DNA of 64,000 bases from assembly GCA_035546975.1 (NCBI GenBank), contig DASZVS010000014.1:62001-126000 (forward strand). The letters are read 5' to 3'. The notes beneath the pieces were generated by a model. The model was not told where the DNA came from, made no database searches, and saw only the letters and a program-made list of their open reading frames with translations. This document shows, in pieces, positions 16,049 to 23,421 of the stretch. Position 1 is the first letter of the stretch; each line of letters starts with the position of its first letter. A program made the translations under genes and the position numbers. This stretch comes from JARIHC01 sp035546975. Its GTDB lineage: Bacteria > Patescibacteriota > Saccharimonadia > Saccharimonadales > UBA4665.

Positions 16049-16080
16049 GTGGTACAAACGGCCGGGCTGCGGCCTCCCAC
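16049..16080 (-). promoter_or_regulatory. Second L1 operator, before the 80-aa ORF
   Basis: On the minus strand GTGG-GA-GGCC ... GGCC-GTTTGTA-CCAC-G-AAAGGAG, the same fold as the element before rplA with different inner-stem bases (GGCC/GGCC against GGCT/AGCC). The compensatory difference supports a selected structure. Confidence 0.72.
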
Positions 16081-16090
16081 AAATTACGTT

Positions 16091-16210
16091 CTAGTTGCCC
16101 GAGATGGTTTCTATGCCTACCAAGGCCGCTATGGCCAGCAAGCTTACCTTAAGGGCCTTTTCCAAGACGCCTTCAGGTTTTTTCTGGGGGATTTCATGCC
16201 GAGACGACAT
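16091..16210 (-). CDS. Small ORF, predicted 39-aa membrane peptide
   Basis: 39 codons from ATG 16210, 1 nt after the rplK stop, with GAGG 6 nt upstream. The protein begins MSSRHEIPQKKPEGVLEKAL and ends with one hydrophobic helix (VSLLAIAALVGIETI). A short Lys-rich head plus one membrane segment is seen. Coding status rests on the SD, the tight spacing and the amphipathic pattern; no homologue is known to me. Confidence 0.45.
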   Translation of the reverse strand: MSSRHEIPQKKPEGVLEKALKVSLLAIAALVGIETISGN

Positions 16211-16211
16211 A

Positions 16212-16640
16212 TTAATCCTCGACCTCTACACCCATACTGCGGGCAGTCCCGGCCACCATTTTCTTGATCGATTCGACATCTTCAGCGTTCATATCTCCAG
16301 CCTTGGCCTCAGCAATTTCAGTTAGCTGTTGCTGCGTAAGCTTCTTATCGATTTTTTCGCTGTTCGGCCTGCCTGAACCTTTTTGGATGCCAAGTTTTTC
16401 ACGGATCAGATCATCTGTGGGCGCGCCGACAACGCGAAAATCCATGCTTCGGTCATCATAAATAGTGATGTGGGCGGTAACCATTTTGCCTTGCATGTCT
16501 TTAGTGGCATCGTTGAACGGCCCGATGAAGTCCATCATATTAACCCCATACTGGCCGAGCGTGCTACCAACAGGCGGAGCCGCGCTGGCTTGGCCGCCGC
16601 GAATTTTCATTTTTAGATTTGCTTTAACTTCTTTTGCCAT
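16212..16640 (-). CDS. rplK: 50S ribosomal protein uL11
   Basis: 142 aa, standard length. It binds the GTPase-associated centre of 23S rRNA. The N-terminal domain (KMKIRGGQASAAPPVGSTLG, with the conserved PPVG turn) and the C-terminal RNA-binding domain (AGTARSMGVEVED) are intact. AAGGA stands 5 nt before ATG 16640. A promoter lies just upstream. Confidence 0.98.
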   Translation of the reverse strand: MAKEVKANLKMKIRGGQASAAPPVGSTLGQYGVNMMDFIGPFNDATKDMQGKMVTAHITIYDDRSMDFRVVGAPTDDLIREKLGIQKGSGRPNSEKIDKKLTQQQLTEIAEAKAGDMNAEDVESIKKMVAGTARSMGVEVED

Positions 16641-16674
16641 AAATCCTTAACTTTCTAGAATGCGTAACTGATTA

Positions 16675-16703
16675 ATCCTATCAAATTTCACCCCTGTTGT
16701 CTA
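16675..16703 (-). promoter_or_regulatory. Candidate rplK promoter
   Basis: TAGACA, a 17-nt spacer and TAGGAT on the minus strand, overlapping the stop of the small gene upstream. Moderate match only. Confidence 0.4.
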
Positions 16704-16901
16704 GTATATCCCCCGCGGTTGCTGCATGCAGTGGGTAATACCCTCTGGGAGACCGTTCTCGTTCACGACTAATTTGCAGCCTTCGATCAGGCACGTATTC
16801 CCGATCAGTTCAATGACATCCGGCCCAAACTCATCTATCTGCCTGCTTAAGCATTCTCTCAAGCTAGGGCCTTTTTCACCGAGAGGCTCTTCTGCACCCA
16901 T
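16701..16901 (-). CDS. Small hypothetical protein between nusG and rplK
   Basis: 66 aa from ATG 16901, 12 nt after the nusG stop. It has three Cys residues (NTCLIEGC, HCMQQ) and no family match. The SD is weak. It may be an operon-linked small protein, and position in the secE-nusG-rplK run is the main support. Confidence 0.5.
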   Translation of the reverse strand: MGAEEPLGEKGPSLRECLSRQIDEFGPDVIELIGNTCLIEGCKLVVNENGLPEGITHCMQQPRGIY

Positions 16902-16913
16902 GATTACCCGTTT

Positions 16914-17462
16914 TTAAACCCGCTTAACTTGCAATCCGTCAAGCTCGACTGGCGTCTCGCGGCCGAACATATTGACCAGCACTTTGAGCTTGCCCTTAGC
17001 AGCATCTATCTCGTTGATGGAGCCGTCAAAGCCCTTGAATGGACCGTCGGTGATGTTGACGACCTCGCCAACGGTAAAGTCGATTTTGTGCTTGGGCTGT
17101 TCTAAGCCCATGCGCTTCTGGATTTTTTCAATTTCGTCTTGCTCGATCGGAGTCGGGTCGGTACCGCTACCAACAAAACCGGTAACCGATGGCGTATTGC
17201 GGACGATATACCAGGCATCTTCGCTGAGTTTCATCTGGACCAGCACATACCCCTGGAAAATCCGCTTTTCAACCACGCGGCGCTTGCCGTTCTTAATCTC
17301 AATCATTTTTTCTTTAGGCACCAGAACCTGAAAGATTTTGTCTTTCATGTCCAGTGATTCCGCCCGCTGGCGGATACTCTCGGCGACTTTCTCTTCGTAG
17401 CCGCTATAAGTATGAATGGCATACCATTGCTTGGAAGTGTCATAACGTTTGCCTGCGCTCAT
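16914..17462 (-). CDS. nusG: Transcription termination/antitermination protein NusG
   Basis: 182 aa. An NGN domain (KQWYAIHTYSGYEEKVAESI at the start, IFQGYVLVQM about residue 70) and a C-terminal KOW domain (FTVGEVVNITDGPFKGFDGS) are present. NusG binds RNA polymerase beta' clamp and couples to ribosomes or Rho. It lies 13 nt downstream of secE in the classical secE-nusG-rplK-rplA order. Confidence 0.98.
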   Translation of the reverse strand: MSAGKRYDTSKQWYAIHTYSGYEEKVAESIRQRAESLDMKDKIFQVLVPKEKMIEIKNGKRRVVEKRIFQGYVLVQMKLSEDAWYIVRNTPSVTGFVGSGTDPTPIEQDEIEKIQKRMGLEQPKHKIDFTVGEVVNITDGPFKGFDGSINEIDAAKGKLKVLVNMFGRETPVELDGLQVKRV

Positions 17463-17475
17463 ACTTTCAACTCCT

Positions 17476-17889
17476 TTACTTTAGTAATATTTGCTTAAAT
17501 ACTTTGTCGAGGCCCCAGTCGACGCCGGCGATGGCGGCGCCAAATACGATGGCAAAAACTAATACCGCAAAAGTCAGGCGCTGGCTTTCTTTCCAGTTCG
17601 GCCAGGTGACTAGCTTAAGTTCCTGCCAGCTCTTTCTGAAATAGGACAGAAATAGGACCTTATCGAGAAACCTCAGGACAATCCGCACAGGTTTAAGCGG
17701 TGCGGAATTATACAGTTTAGAGACAGTCTGCCTCACGGGACCCGTTACTGGAGCCGTTGCTTTTTTGCCGACACTTCTCAACCGGCTAGCAGGCTTCGGC
17801 TTCTTGCCGCTATCTGCAGCCTTAAGCGCCCGTTCGCGGAACGTTTCAGGATTTTTGACCCGTCTCTTCTTCGCCGGCGTATCCGCCAT
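17476..17889 (-). CDS. secE: Preprotein translocase subunit SecE
   Basis: 137 aa. The conserved amphipathic helix (SWQELKLVTWPNWKESQR) and one membrane helix (LTFAVLVFAIVFGAAIAGVDW) at the C-terminus define SecE, the clamp of the SecYEG channel. The first 80 residues are a basic Lys/Arg/Pro-rich extension, so the protein is about twice the length of single-helix SecE. A terminator hairpin sits 28 nt upstream, with its U-tract toward the gene. Confidence 0.93.
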   Translation of the reverse strand: MADTPAKKRRVKNPETFRERALKAADSGKKPKPASRLRSVGKKATAPVTGPVRQTVSKLYNSAPLKPVRIVLRFLDKVLFLSYFRKSWQELKLVTWPNWKESQRLTFAVLVFAIVFGAAIAGVDWGLDKVFKQILLK

Positions 17890-17916
17890 GGTGTAATTTT
17901 GCCCTGACTTTCTGCA

Positions 17917-17944
17917 AATTAAAAAGCCTACATGTTCTGTAGGC
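17917..17944 (-). terminator. Rho-independent terminator (or attenuator) upstream of secE
   Basis: On the minus strand GCCTACA-GAACA-TGTAGGC followed by TTTTTAATTT. It can end the transcript of the gene at 18014-18334. No strong promoter was found between it and secE, so it may also attenuate the secE operon. Confidence 0.75.
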
Positions 17945-18013
17945 CATCTGTGTCAAGCTTAACATAGCCTATACACAGAGGTCAATAAGGACACTGAATA
18001 TTTCTGTGTTTCG

Positions 18014-18334
18014 TTATGAAATCGTCAAAAGCGGGGCAACTTCCACTGATTGGCCCTGGTCTGGCACACGATTAAGGGCAGTTTCCTCAACGACACGCGG
18101 GCTCGGACACTCGCGGTTATCGCACCCGACAACTACAACAGCTGATTCATTGGGGATAAAATCGGTGGTTACGACATTCAGGCAGCACTTGTCTCCCATG
18201 CTGCAAAGAGTTCGTGCCCGGTCCTGTATGCCGCGCATTGCTGTCTCATAACTCATCTCGTCACGAAGGCTGCCGCTTTCTTCTGCATCTGTTATTTTTA
18301 ACCTTAAAGCGTTTTGCTCTACTATTTCCGACAC
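18014..18334 (-). CDS. Hypothetical protein, Cys-containing
   Basis: 106 aa starting at GTG 18334, supported by a strong AAGGAG 9 nt upstream. It has five Cys residues (CSMGDKCC, GCDNREC) that could bind metal. No family recognised. It precedes secE but is separated from it by a terminator, so it is probably a single-gene unit. Confidence 0.65.
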   Translation of the reverse strand: MSEIVEQNALRLKITDAEESGSLRDEMSYETAMRGIQDRARTLCSMGDKCCLNVVTTDFIPNESAVVVVGCDNRECPSPRVVEETALNRVPDQGQSVEVAPLLTIS

Positions 18335-18420
18335 TTTGTAAAACTCCTTAATATTGACTTACGGTATCAGGATATTGGCATGAAAGCAACTACGCTCATT
18401 CGCGCCGTCTTTTGTTTTGC

Positions 18421-18426
18421 TATAGT
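18421..18426 (+). promoter_or_regulatory. Extended -10 of GT2 gene
   Basis: TGC TATAGT on the plus strand ends 9 nt before ATG 18436. No SD follows, so a near-leaderless start is inferred. Confidence 0.45.
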
Positions 18427-18435
18427 ACATACATA

Positions 18436-19947
18436 ATGACGCTTTTGCTTTCACTACTTGGGGCTATTACGGTTTTAGAACTAACTATTTGGATGCCGGG
18501 CCTCTGGCAAATACGCAAGTTTATTGCCTGCGCAGCAATTTTGGGCCTCTCCGTGGTAAGCGGCTTGCTATTCGGTCAACACTTCCAATTTTGGGCCGGA
18601 ATCTTGCTTATCCTCAGCGCATACCGGATCGTAAACCTACTAAGAATCTTGGAAGACCGCCTGCAACCGAAGCAACTTGTGGAAGTAACCAGGCGCACAA
18701 GCGTTTGGCTCATCACCTCTCAAATTGTGGTCTTTCTGATTACAATACTAAGCAATAAGCTGGCTATTACTAGTAATACATGGCTATACGTAATCGTCTT
18801 GCTCCAGTTGGCGGCGGCACTGGTTTTATTCCTTTCAGCCGTGCGCCATCTCCGAACCACCCAAAGCCAGGTTCCAAGCCAGGTACCTGCGCAAAACCTT
18901 CCAACGCTTAGCGTACTTGTCCCGGCACGCAATGAAACCAGCGACCTGGAGGCTTGCCTCTCTTCTCTTATCAGCAGCGATTACCCTAAATTAGAAATAA
19001 TCGTACTCGATGATTGCTCGCAAAACAAACGCACGCCGGGAATTATCAAAGATTTCGCCCAAAGCGGCGTGCGTTTTATAGCCGGCAAGACGCCATCTAA
19101 GGCCTGGCTCGCGAAAAATTATGCCTATGAACAGCTGACAGAGGAAGCAAACGGCGAACTTTTGCTATTTTGCGGAGTCGACACTCGGTTCAGCCCGCAC
19201 AGCCTAAGGGCCATTGTCGAAACTATGCTTGCTAAGGATAAACAAATGATCAGTCTGATTCCTAAAAATACGAGGCCAGGCATGAATCTCGAAGCCGTAT
19301 TTATCCAGCCTGCCCGGTACGCGTGGGAACTTGCTATACCACGGCGCTGGCGGGGACGCACGCCCGTCCTTAGCACCTGCTGGATTATTTCCGCGGCACA
19401 GCTCCAAGCAGCGGGAAGCTTCTCGGCAGTAAGTAACAGTGTCTCGCCCGAAGCATATTTTGCCCGCTACAGCGCCCATCACGGGGATAATTATTCATTC
19501 CTGCAAAGCAACGATGCCATCGGTCTAACGAGCGACAAGCCGTTATCCGAGCAGCGGGCCACGGCTGTGCGCACCCGCTATCCGCAACTGCATCGGCGCC
19601 CAGAATTGGTAGCACTGACGCTTTTAACTGAGGTAGGGACGCTTACATTACCCTTTGCAGCACTCGCACTCAGTATTATTCGGGGCGCGTGGCCGGCAGT
19701 CGTCATTAGCGCGGTTACCTGTATACTCTTGACAATCTTATACGCCAGTATCGTGCGCCTTACGTACCGGGAATTTTTGTGGCGGGGAGTTTGGACTGTG
19801 CCATTTGCGCCACTGTACGACATCAGTTTATTGAATTATTCAATGTGGCAATATGAGTTCCGCGAAGTTATCTGGAAAGGGCGGAACGTATGCATACCCG
19901 TCATGCAGAGTACCCCAGTGCTTCCGCGCCAAACCGTCAGTAACTAA
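18436..19947 (+). CDS. Membrane-bound family 2 glycosyltransferase
   Basis: 503 aa from ATG 18436; the frame opens 8 codons earlier but that start would lie inside the -10 box. Four hydrophobic segments come first, then a GT-A domain (LSVLVPARNETSDLEACLSS, IIVLDDCSQN, LLLFCGVDTRF) and three or four C-terminal membrane helices, with RYPQLHRRPELV before them. The layout resembles CrtQ/hopanoid-type GT2 enzymes that add sugars to lipids on the inner face. Acceptor unknown. It converges on the adenylate kinase-like gene with a 4-nt overlap. Confidence 0.8.
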   Translation: MTLLLSLLGAITVLELTIWMPGLWQIRKFIACAAILGLSVVSGLLFGQHFQFWAGILLILSAYRIVNLLRILEDRLQPKQLVEVTRRTSVWLITSQIVVFLITILSNKLAITSNTWLYVIVLLQLAAALVLFLSAVRHLRTTQSQVPSQVPAQNLPTLSVLVPARNETSDLEACLSSLISSDYPKLEIIVLDDCSQNKRTPGIIKDFAQSGVRFIAGKTPSKAWLAKNYAYEQLTEEANGELLLFCGVDTRFSPHSLRAIVETMLAKDKQMISLIPKNTRPGMNLEAVFIQPARYAWELAIPRRWRGRTPVLSTCWIISAAQLQAAGSFSAVSNSVSPEAYFARYSAHHGDNYSFLQSNDAIGLTSDKPLSEQRATAVRTRYPQLHRRPELVALTLLTEVGTLTLPFAALALSIIRGAWPAVVISAVTCILLTILYASIVRLTYREFLWRGVWTVPFAPLYDISLLNYSMWQYEFREVIWKGRNVCIPVMQSTPVLPRQTVSN

Positions 19948-20540
19948 TCGCTTGTTAATTCCATAGCTACGCGAGCCAATTGGCTTGCTACAATGTCTAC
20001 CGGCTGGTGGCCATCAATGTGCCTGACTGGTGCAATAGCACCTATCTCTTGCATAACAGGTAGCATTTCATTGTAAAAGTCTTCTATGCGGCGCTGGCGG
20101 AAATCGGCATCTTCGGTAACGTCCGCTGTTCTTTGCCCGCGCCCTGCCATTCTGGTATCGGCTACTTCGTTGGATACGTCTATGTGGCACATGGCAACTA
20201 ACTTGTGGCCGGTCTCTTCCAGCATGTCGAAAAACATGCCAGTCCGGTTTCGGTATCTCGGAAAGCCATCCACAATAACTAATCCGTCTTCTTCGGCCAT
20301 GAACTCCTCAAGTACAAGTACGGGCAGTTGTGGCCTGCCTACGGCCTTATGTTGCGCTAAACGCTCCCGTGAATTGGCCAACTCGTCGGCATAGCGCGAA
20401 GCGATATTTCCGTTAGCTATGCCTCGCAAGCGCTCTCCCATAGAAAAATGCCGGGCACCATCTATTAACTTGGCTGCTGCTGCCGAGACAGTAGTTTTAC
20501 CGGATCCCGGCTTGCCGCCTACCGTTAGTAACTCGCTCAT
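19944..20540 (-). CDS. Adenylate kinase-like nucleoside monophosphate kinase
   Basis: 198 aa. Walker A GGKPGSGKTT (8-17), the NMP-binding motif DGFPRYRNR and a short LID with GRGQRTADVTEDADFRQRR match adenylate/cytidylate kinases. It would phosphorylate NMPs with ATP. No adk was found in its usual place between secY and infA, so this may be the cell's adenylate kinase or a second NMP kinase. The promoter is strong and the message is predicted leaderless. Confidence 0.75.
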   Translation of the reverse strand: MSELLTVGGKPGSGKTTVSAAAAKLIDGARHFSMGERLRGIANGNIASRYADELANSRERLAQHKAVGRPQLPVLVLEEFMAEEDGLVIVDGFPRYRNRTGMFFDMLEETGHKLVAMCHIDVSNEVADTRMAGRGQRTADVTEDADFRQRRIEDFYNEMLPVMQEIGAIAPVRHIDGHQPVDIVASQLARVAMELTSD

Positions 20541-20547
20541 GTCGTGT

Positions 20548-20576
20548 ATTATATCACTTTATAGTAATTATTTCAA
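20548..20576 (-). promoter_or_regulatory. Strong promoter, leaderless start
   Basis: TTGAAA (20571-20576), a 17-nt spacer and TGA-TATAAT (20548-20553) on the minus strand. The -10 ends 7 nt before ATG 20540. It overlaps the 3' end of the histidine kinase gene. Confidence 0.75.
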
Positions 20577-21671
20577 GTTTGGAAAGAATACGCTGAAGGT
20601 TGAGCCTTTGTTAAGGTGGCTATCCAAGCTCAGTTCAGCGTGAACGAGGCGTGCTAATTTTAACGTCACATATAGGCCCAGGCCGGTGCCATTTGCTTTT
20701 CGGGTACGAAAGTCCTCTGATCTGAAAAATTTGTCATATACGCGTTCCCGGTCGCTTTTACTAATACCGATGCCTGTATCTTCAACGGCAAAGCGTACTC
20801 CCTTCGGATCGCTCGATGCATGTAGCGTCACGCTGCCTTTTTCAGTGTATTTGATCGCGTTGGTAATAAAATTCTGCAATATCTCACGTACATACAGCTT
20901 ACTGGAGTAAAGCAGTTCCAATTTGGGGTCGAGGTCGAGCTTGAATTCGAGGCCTTTTTCTTTGGCCTGCGGCGTATAGTTGTTGGATAATTCAGTTGCG
21001 AGGTCATGGACATTGATCGCTTCGATTTCAACTTGCAGTTTACCGCGTTCAGCGCGGCTCAATGTCGATAAGTCATTGATCATATCAGCTAAAAACAAAA
21101 CTTGGCTATGCGCCTCTTTGAGTGCCTGCCGTATAGCGGTCAAGTCACCGGTCTTTTGGGCGATAAACTCGGCATTACCAATATTGCCTTCCGAAATGGC
21201 TATCGGCGTACGCAGTTCGTGGCTGACTACGCTGATAAATTCGTCGCGCTCCTCCTCAAGCGACTTTTCTCTAGTTATGTCACGGAGCAACATGACATAA
21301 CCGCTCTGGCCGCTTGAACCGTAGCCCAGTTTTACGGGGGCTATACTTATATACAAATTGATAGTGCTGCCGTCCTCGTAGCTAAGGCGCAGATCACGAT
21401 TGGTGGTTGGCACTTTGGTTGCTTTTACGGACGCTTCGATGTCGAAAGGCTGGTTATTTTTATCGATCGGCTTGAAAATATTGGCGAGTGGCGTGCCGGG
21501 TTTAATGGTATTAATATCGAACACGTTAAGAGCAGCTGCGTTGTAGAGCACTACTTTGGCGTGTTCATCCAATGCTATAACGGCGTCAGCCATACTGTTT
21601 ATAAGGCTCGTCAGCCGCTGGTGCTCCAGCTGCTCGCTCGCACTGTCCTTCGGTTTATACGTAAGCGCCAT
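20568..21671 (-). CDS. PAS-domain sensor histidine kinase
   Basis: 367 aa with no membrane helix, hence cytoplasmic. A PAS domain (about 18-135), HisKA with phospho-acceptor H151 (SHELRTP), and HATPase_c with N-box NFITNAIKY, G1 DTGIGI and G2 GTGLGLYV are present. It should autophosphorylate in response to an internal signal. No response regulator lies next to it in this window, so the partner is elsewhere. It follows the YgjP-like gene by 11 nt. Confidence 0.92.
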   Translation of the reverse strand: MALTYKPKDSASEQLEHQRLTSLINSMADAVIALDEHAKVVLYNAAALNVFDINTIKPGTPLANIFKPIDKNNQPFDIEASVKATKVPTTNRDLRLSYEDGSTINLYISIAPVKLGYGSSGQSGYVMLLRDITREKSLEEERDEFISVVSHELRTPIAISEGNIGNAEFIAQKTGDLTAIRQALKEAHSQVLFLADMINDLSTLSRAERGKLQVEIEAINVHDLATELSNNYTPQAKEKGLEFKLDLDPKLELLYSSKLYVREILQNFITNAIKYTEKGSVTLHASSDPKGVRFAVEDTGIGISKSDRERVYDKFFRSEDFRTRKANGTGLGLYVTLKLARLVHAELSLDSHLNKGSTFSVFFPNLK

Positions 21672-21682
21672 GGATGGCTTTA

Positions 21683-22396
21683 TTATGCCACAAGTTGGGG
21701 CTCGTTCCGCAAGATTGGCTGGTATGAGCGCATGGTGCGACGATATGATTTAGCGTCGGGCAGCATGCCCTCTAATACTTTCCAAAAATCAGGCCCGTGA
21801 CGCAGCACCTGTGTATGGGTCAGCTCGTGCAATAAGACGTAATCGATACAGTCCCACGGCATTTGCATCAAAAAAAGGTTAAGAACGATGTTCTTCTGGT
21901 GATCACAGCTCCCCCAGCGGCCTTTCATTTGCTTTACCGTAACGCTTTTGAATGTTAACCCATGTTTTGACGCCAAAACTTCCAGGCGCTGCGGCAAGAG
22001 TGCTTCAGCCTGGCGCCTAAGTGCCCGTATACCAGCTTTTTGGGCCGCTGCCTGTACTTCGGGAGAGTCGTAACTCAGGCTATCCGGATAGCCGACAACC
22101 ACCTCGTTTTGCCTGATACGGGTAGTTATTCTATCCTGGCCGGCGACGAACTTGAGACGGTGCGCCTTACCAATTGCCTGGCCATCTTGCAATACGCCGC
22201 CAATGGGCCGTTTATTTTGTATCCAGGATTGTTTAGAACGCGCAAACTCCACACCGGCTTTATACGGCGCCCAGAGCGGTATACTAACCCGCACCTCTCC
22301 ATTCGGAGTAATACTCAATTTTAGGTTACGGTTACTTCGCCGTTTATAAACGGTAACGACGGTACTATCATCTAGCTGGAACTGCTTGAAAGCCAT
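21683..22396 (-). CDS. YgjP-like zinc metallopeptidase domain protein
   Basis: 237 aa. The C-terminal half has MKGRWGSCD (about 157-165) and the zinc site H190-E-L-T-H194 with H200 (HELTHTQVLRHGPDFW). This is the DUF45/YgjP family, a metallopeptidase fold of uncertain substrate; some members sit next to restriction enzymes, but here none is present. The zinc ligands are intact. It is 15 nt downstream of the P-loop kinase gene. Confidence 0.88.
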   Translation of the reverse strand: MAFKQFQLDDSTVVTVYKRRSNRNLKLSITPNGEVRVSIPLWAPYKAGVEFARSKQSWIQNKRPIGGVLQDGQAIGKAHRLKFVAGQDRITTRIRQNEVVVGYPDSLSYDSPEVQAAAQKAGIRALRRQAEALLPQRLEVLASKHGLTFKSVTVKQMKGRWGSCDHQKNIVLNLFLMQMPWDCIDYVLLHELTHTQVLRHGPDFWKVLEGMLPDAKSYRRTMRSYQPILRNEPQLVA

Positions 22397-22411
22397 GGTT
22401 ATACAACCATT

Positions 22412-23071
22412 TTAGCGGATCGAGATATTGCGCCGCGACATATCGACGCGGCCCGGGCCTTTTGGAATAAGATTAACAAGTCCTGGCTTAATAGTCTTGG
22501 AGCTGGCATCGTCCGTACTAAGCGCGCCCACGTCGCGGAGCTTCCAAACTACGGCGCTCAATTGCGTACTGAAAACGTGCTTGCCGCTGACTACTACGTA
22601 GCTTTCGTTATGCGTAGGATTTTGCATGCCGCTAATGACGCTCTCGAAAGTTGTGCGGTCCCAACTGGCGGCGTATTTGTCGTCGGCCCGGCGGCGGTCG
22701 CGCTTAACGTTGCGGGCAAAAGCGGTATCCTGATCCATTTGAAACCAGACAACAAGCGGCACGGAGCGGTTCTTTTTAGCAAGCTCTTTAAGCAGGTAGC
22801 GTTGTTTGGCGCGCATAGCGTTTACGTCATACACTACGCTCACGCCGGCATTTAAAAATTCCTCGGTCATGTAATTCATCAGCTGCGTGACGACGTCATT
22901 TTCGCGCTTGTCATACCGCGGGTCCTCGAATAATTCGCTGCGGATTCTGTCGGCCTGGAGGTGAGCAGCCTGCACGTTTTCGCAAAACTGACGTGCAAAA
23001 TATGTTTTGCCGGCCCCTGGAAATCCATAGAGCATCAGCAAGAACGGTTTAACCGGAACAATTTTCGCCAT
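22412..23071 (-). CDS. P-loop kinase (AAA_33/zeta-toxin-like fold)
   Basis: 219 aa from ATG 23071; the frame extends 18 codons further but a -10 (TGC TATACC) ends 8 nt before 23071. Walker A GFPGAGKTYFARQF is near residues 16-29, followed by ADRIRSELFEDPRY, VVYDVNAMRAKQRY and a LID-like FARNVKRDRRRADD. This pattern fits small-molecule, nucleotide or RNA-end kinases of the AAA_33 group. The C-terminus ends in a Gly/Pro-rich basic tail. The substrate is unknown. Confidence 0.75.
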   Translation of the reverse strand: MAKIVPVKPFLLMLYGFPGAGKTYFARQFCENVQAAHLQADRIRSELFEDPRYDKRENDVVTQLMNYMTEEFLNAGVSVVYDVNAMRAKQRYLLKELAKKNRSVPLVVWFQMDQDTAFARNVKRDRRRADDKYAASWDRTTFESVISGMQNPTHNESYVVVSGKHVFSTQLSAVVWKLRDVGALSTDDASSKTIKPGLVNLIPKGPGRVDMSRRNISIR

Positions 23072-23118
23072 ATCTACTAGGTATAGCAGATTTTGGCGTC
23101 TAAGAAAAGGAAAAACAG

Positions 23119-23147
23119 ATGACAATACCGTATTTTTTTCGTATGAT
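23119..23147 (+). promoter_or_regulatory. Promoter of tRNA-Trp transcript
   Basis: ATGACA (23119-23124), a 17-nt spacer and TATGAT (23142-23147). It predicts a start near 23154, about 134 nt before the mature tRNA. Confidence 0.6.
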
Positions 23148-23164
23148 ACTGTGTGTGTTTAACT

Positions 23165-23282
23165 AGCTGAGCAAACCAAGGAGCCGGCTTTGCCGCTCCG
23201 ATTGTTTGCGAAGCTGAGAGGAGACTCGTAGCCGCAATCCGAAGCTTTTGCCTAAAGGCAAAACGAGGACGGCGTCGGAGTC
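23165..23282 (+). ncRNA. Two-domain folded RNA upstream of tRNA-Trp
   Basis: Domain 1: AGCT-GA-GCAAAC (23165-23176) pairs with GTTTGC-GA-AGCT (23204-23215), with a tandem GA/GA internal loop, enclosing the hairpin GGAGC-C-GGC-TTT-GCC-GCTCC. Domain 2: GACTC (23223-23227) pairs with GAGTC (23278-23282) and encloses TTTTGCC-TAAA-GGCAAAA (23246-23263). No ORF with a start signal is seen. It may be a pre-tRNA leader or a separate RNA processed from it. No known family recognised. Confidence 0.5.
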
Positions 23283-23287
23283 GACGA

Positions 23288-23362
23288 AGGGGCATAGTAC
23301 AACGGCTAGTATAAAGGTCTCCAAAACCTTAGATCGTGGTTCGATTCCACGTGCCCCTGCCA
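23288..23362 (+). tRNA. tRNA-Trp (CCA)
   Basis: Acceptor AGGGGCA/TGCCCCT, D-stem GTAC/GTAT, anticodon arm AAGGT-CTCCAAA-ACCTT with anticodon CCA, T-arm CGTGG-TTCGATT-CCACG, discriminator G and an encoded CCA end. All four stems pair. Confidence 0.96.
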
Positions 23363-23421
23363 TATTCTTACCGCGCAGACTTTCTCTACCAGAAGCATGA
23401 TAAAGTGATTAAATAAAGCTT

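Noticed and set aside
18412..18435. Earlier ATG for the GT2 gene at 18412
   Set aside because: It would place codons across the TATAGT -10 box and adds eight residues with no family support; ATG 18436 is preferred.
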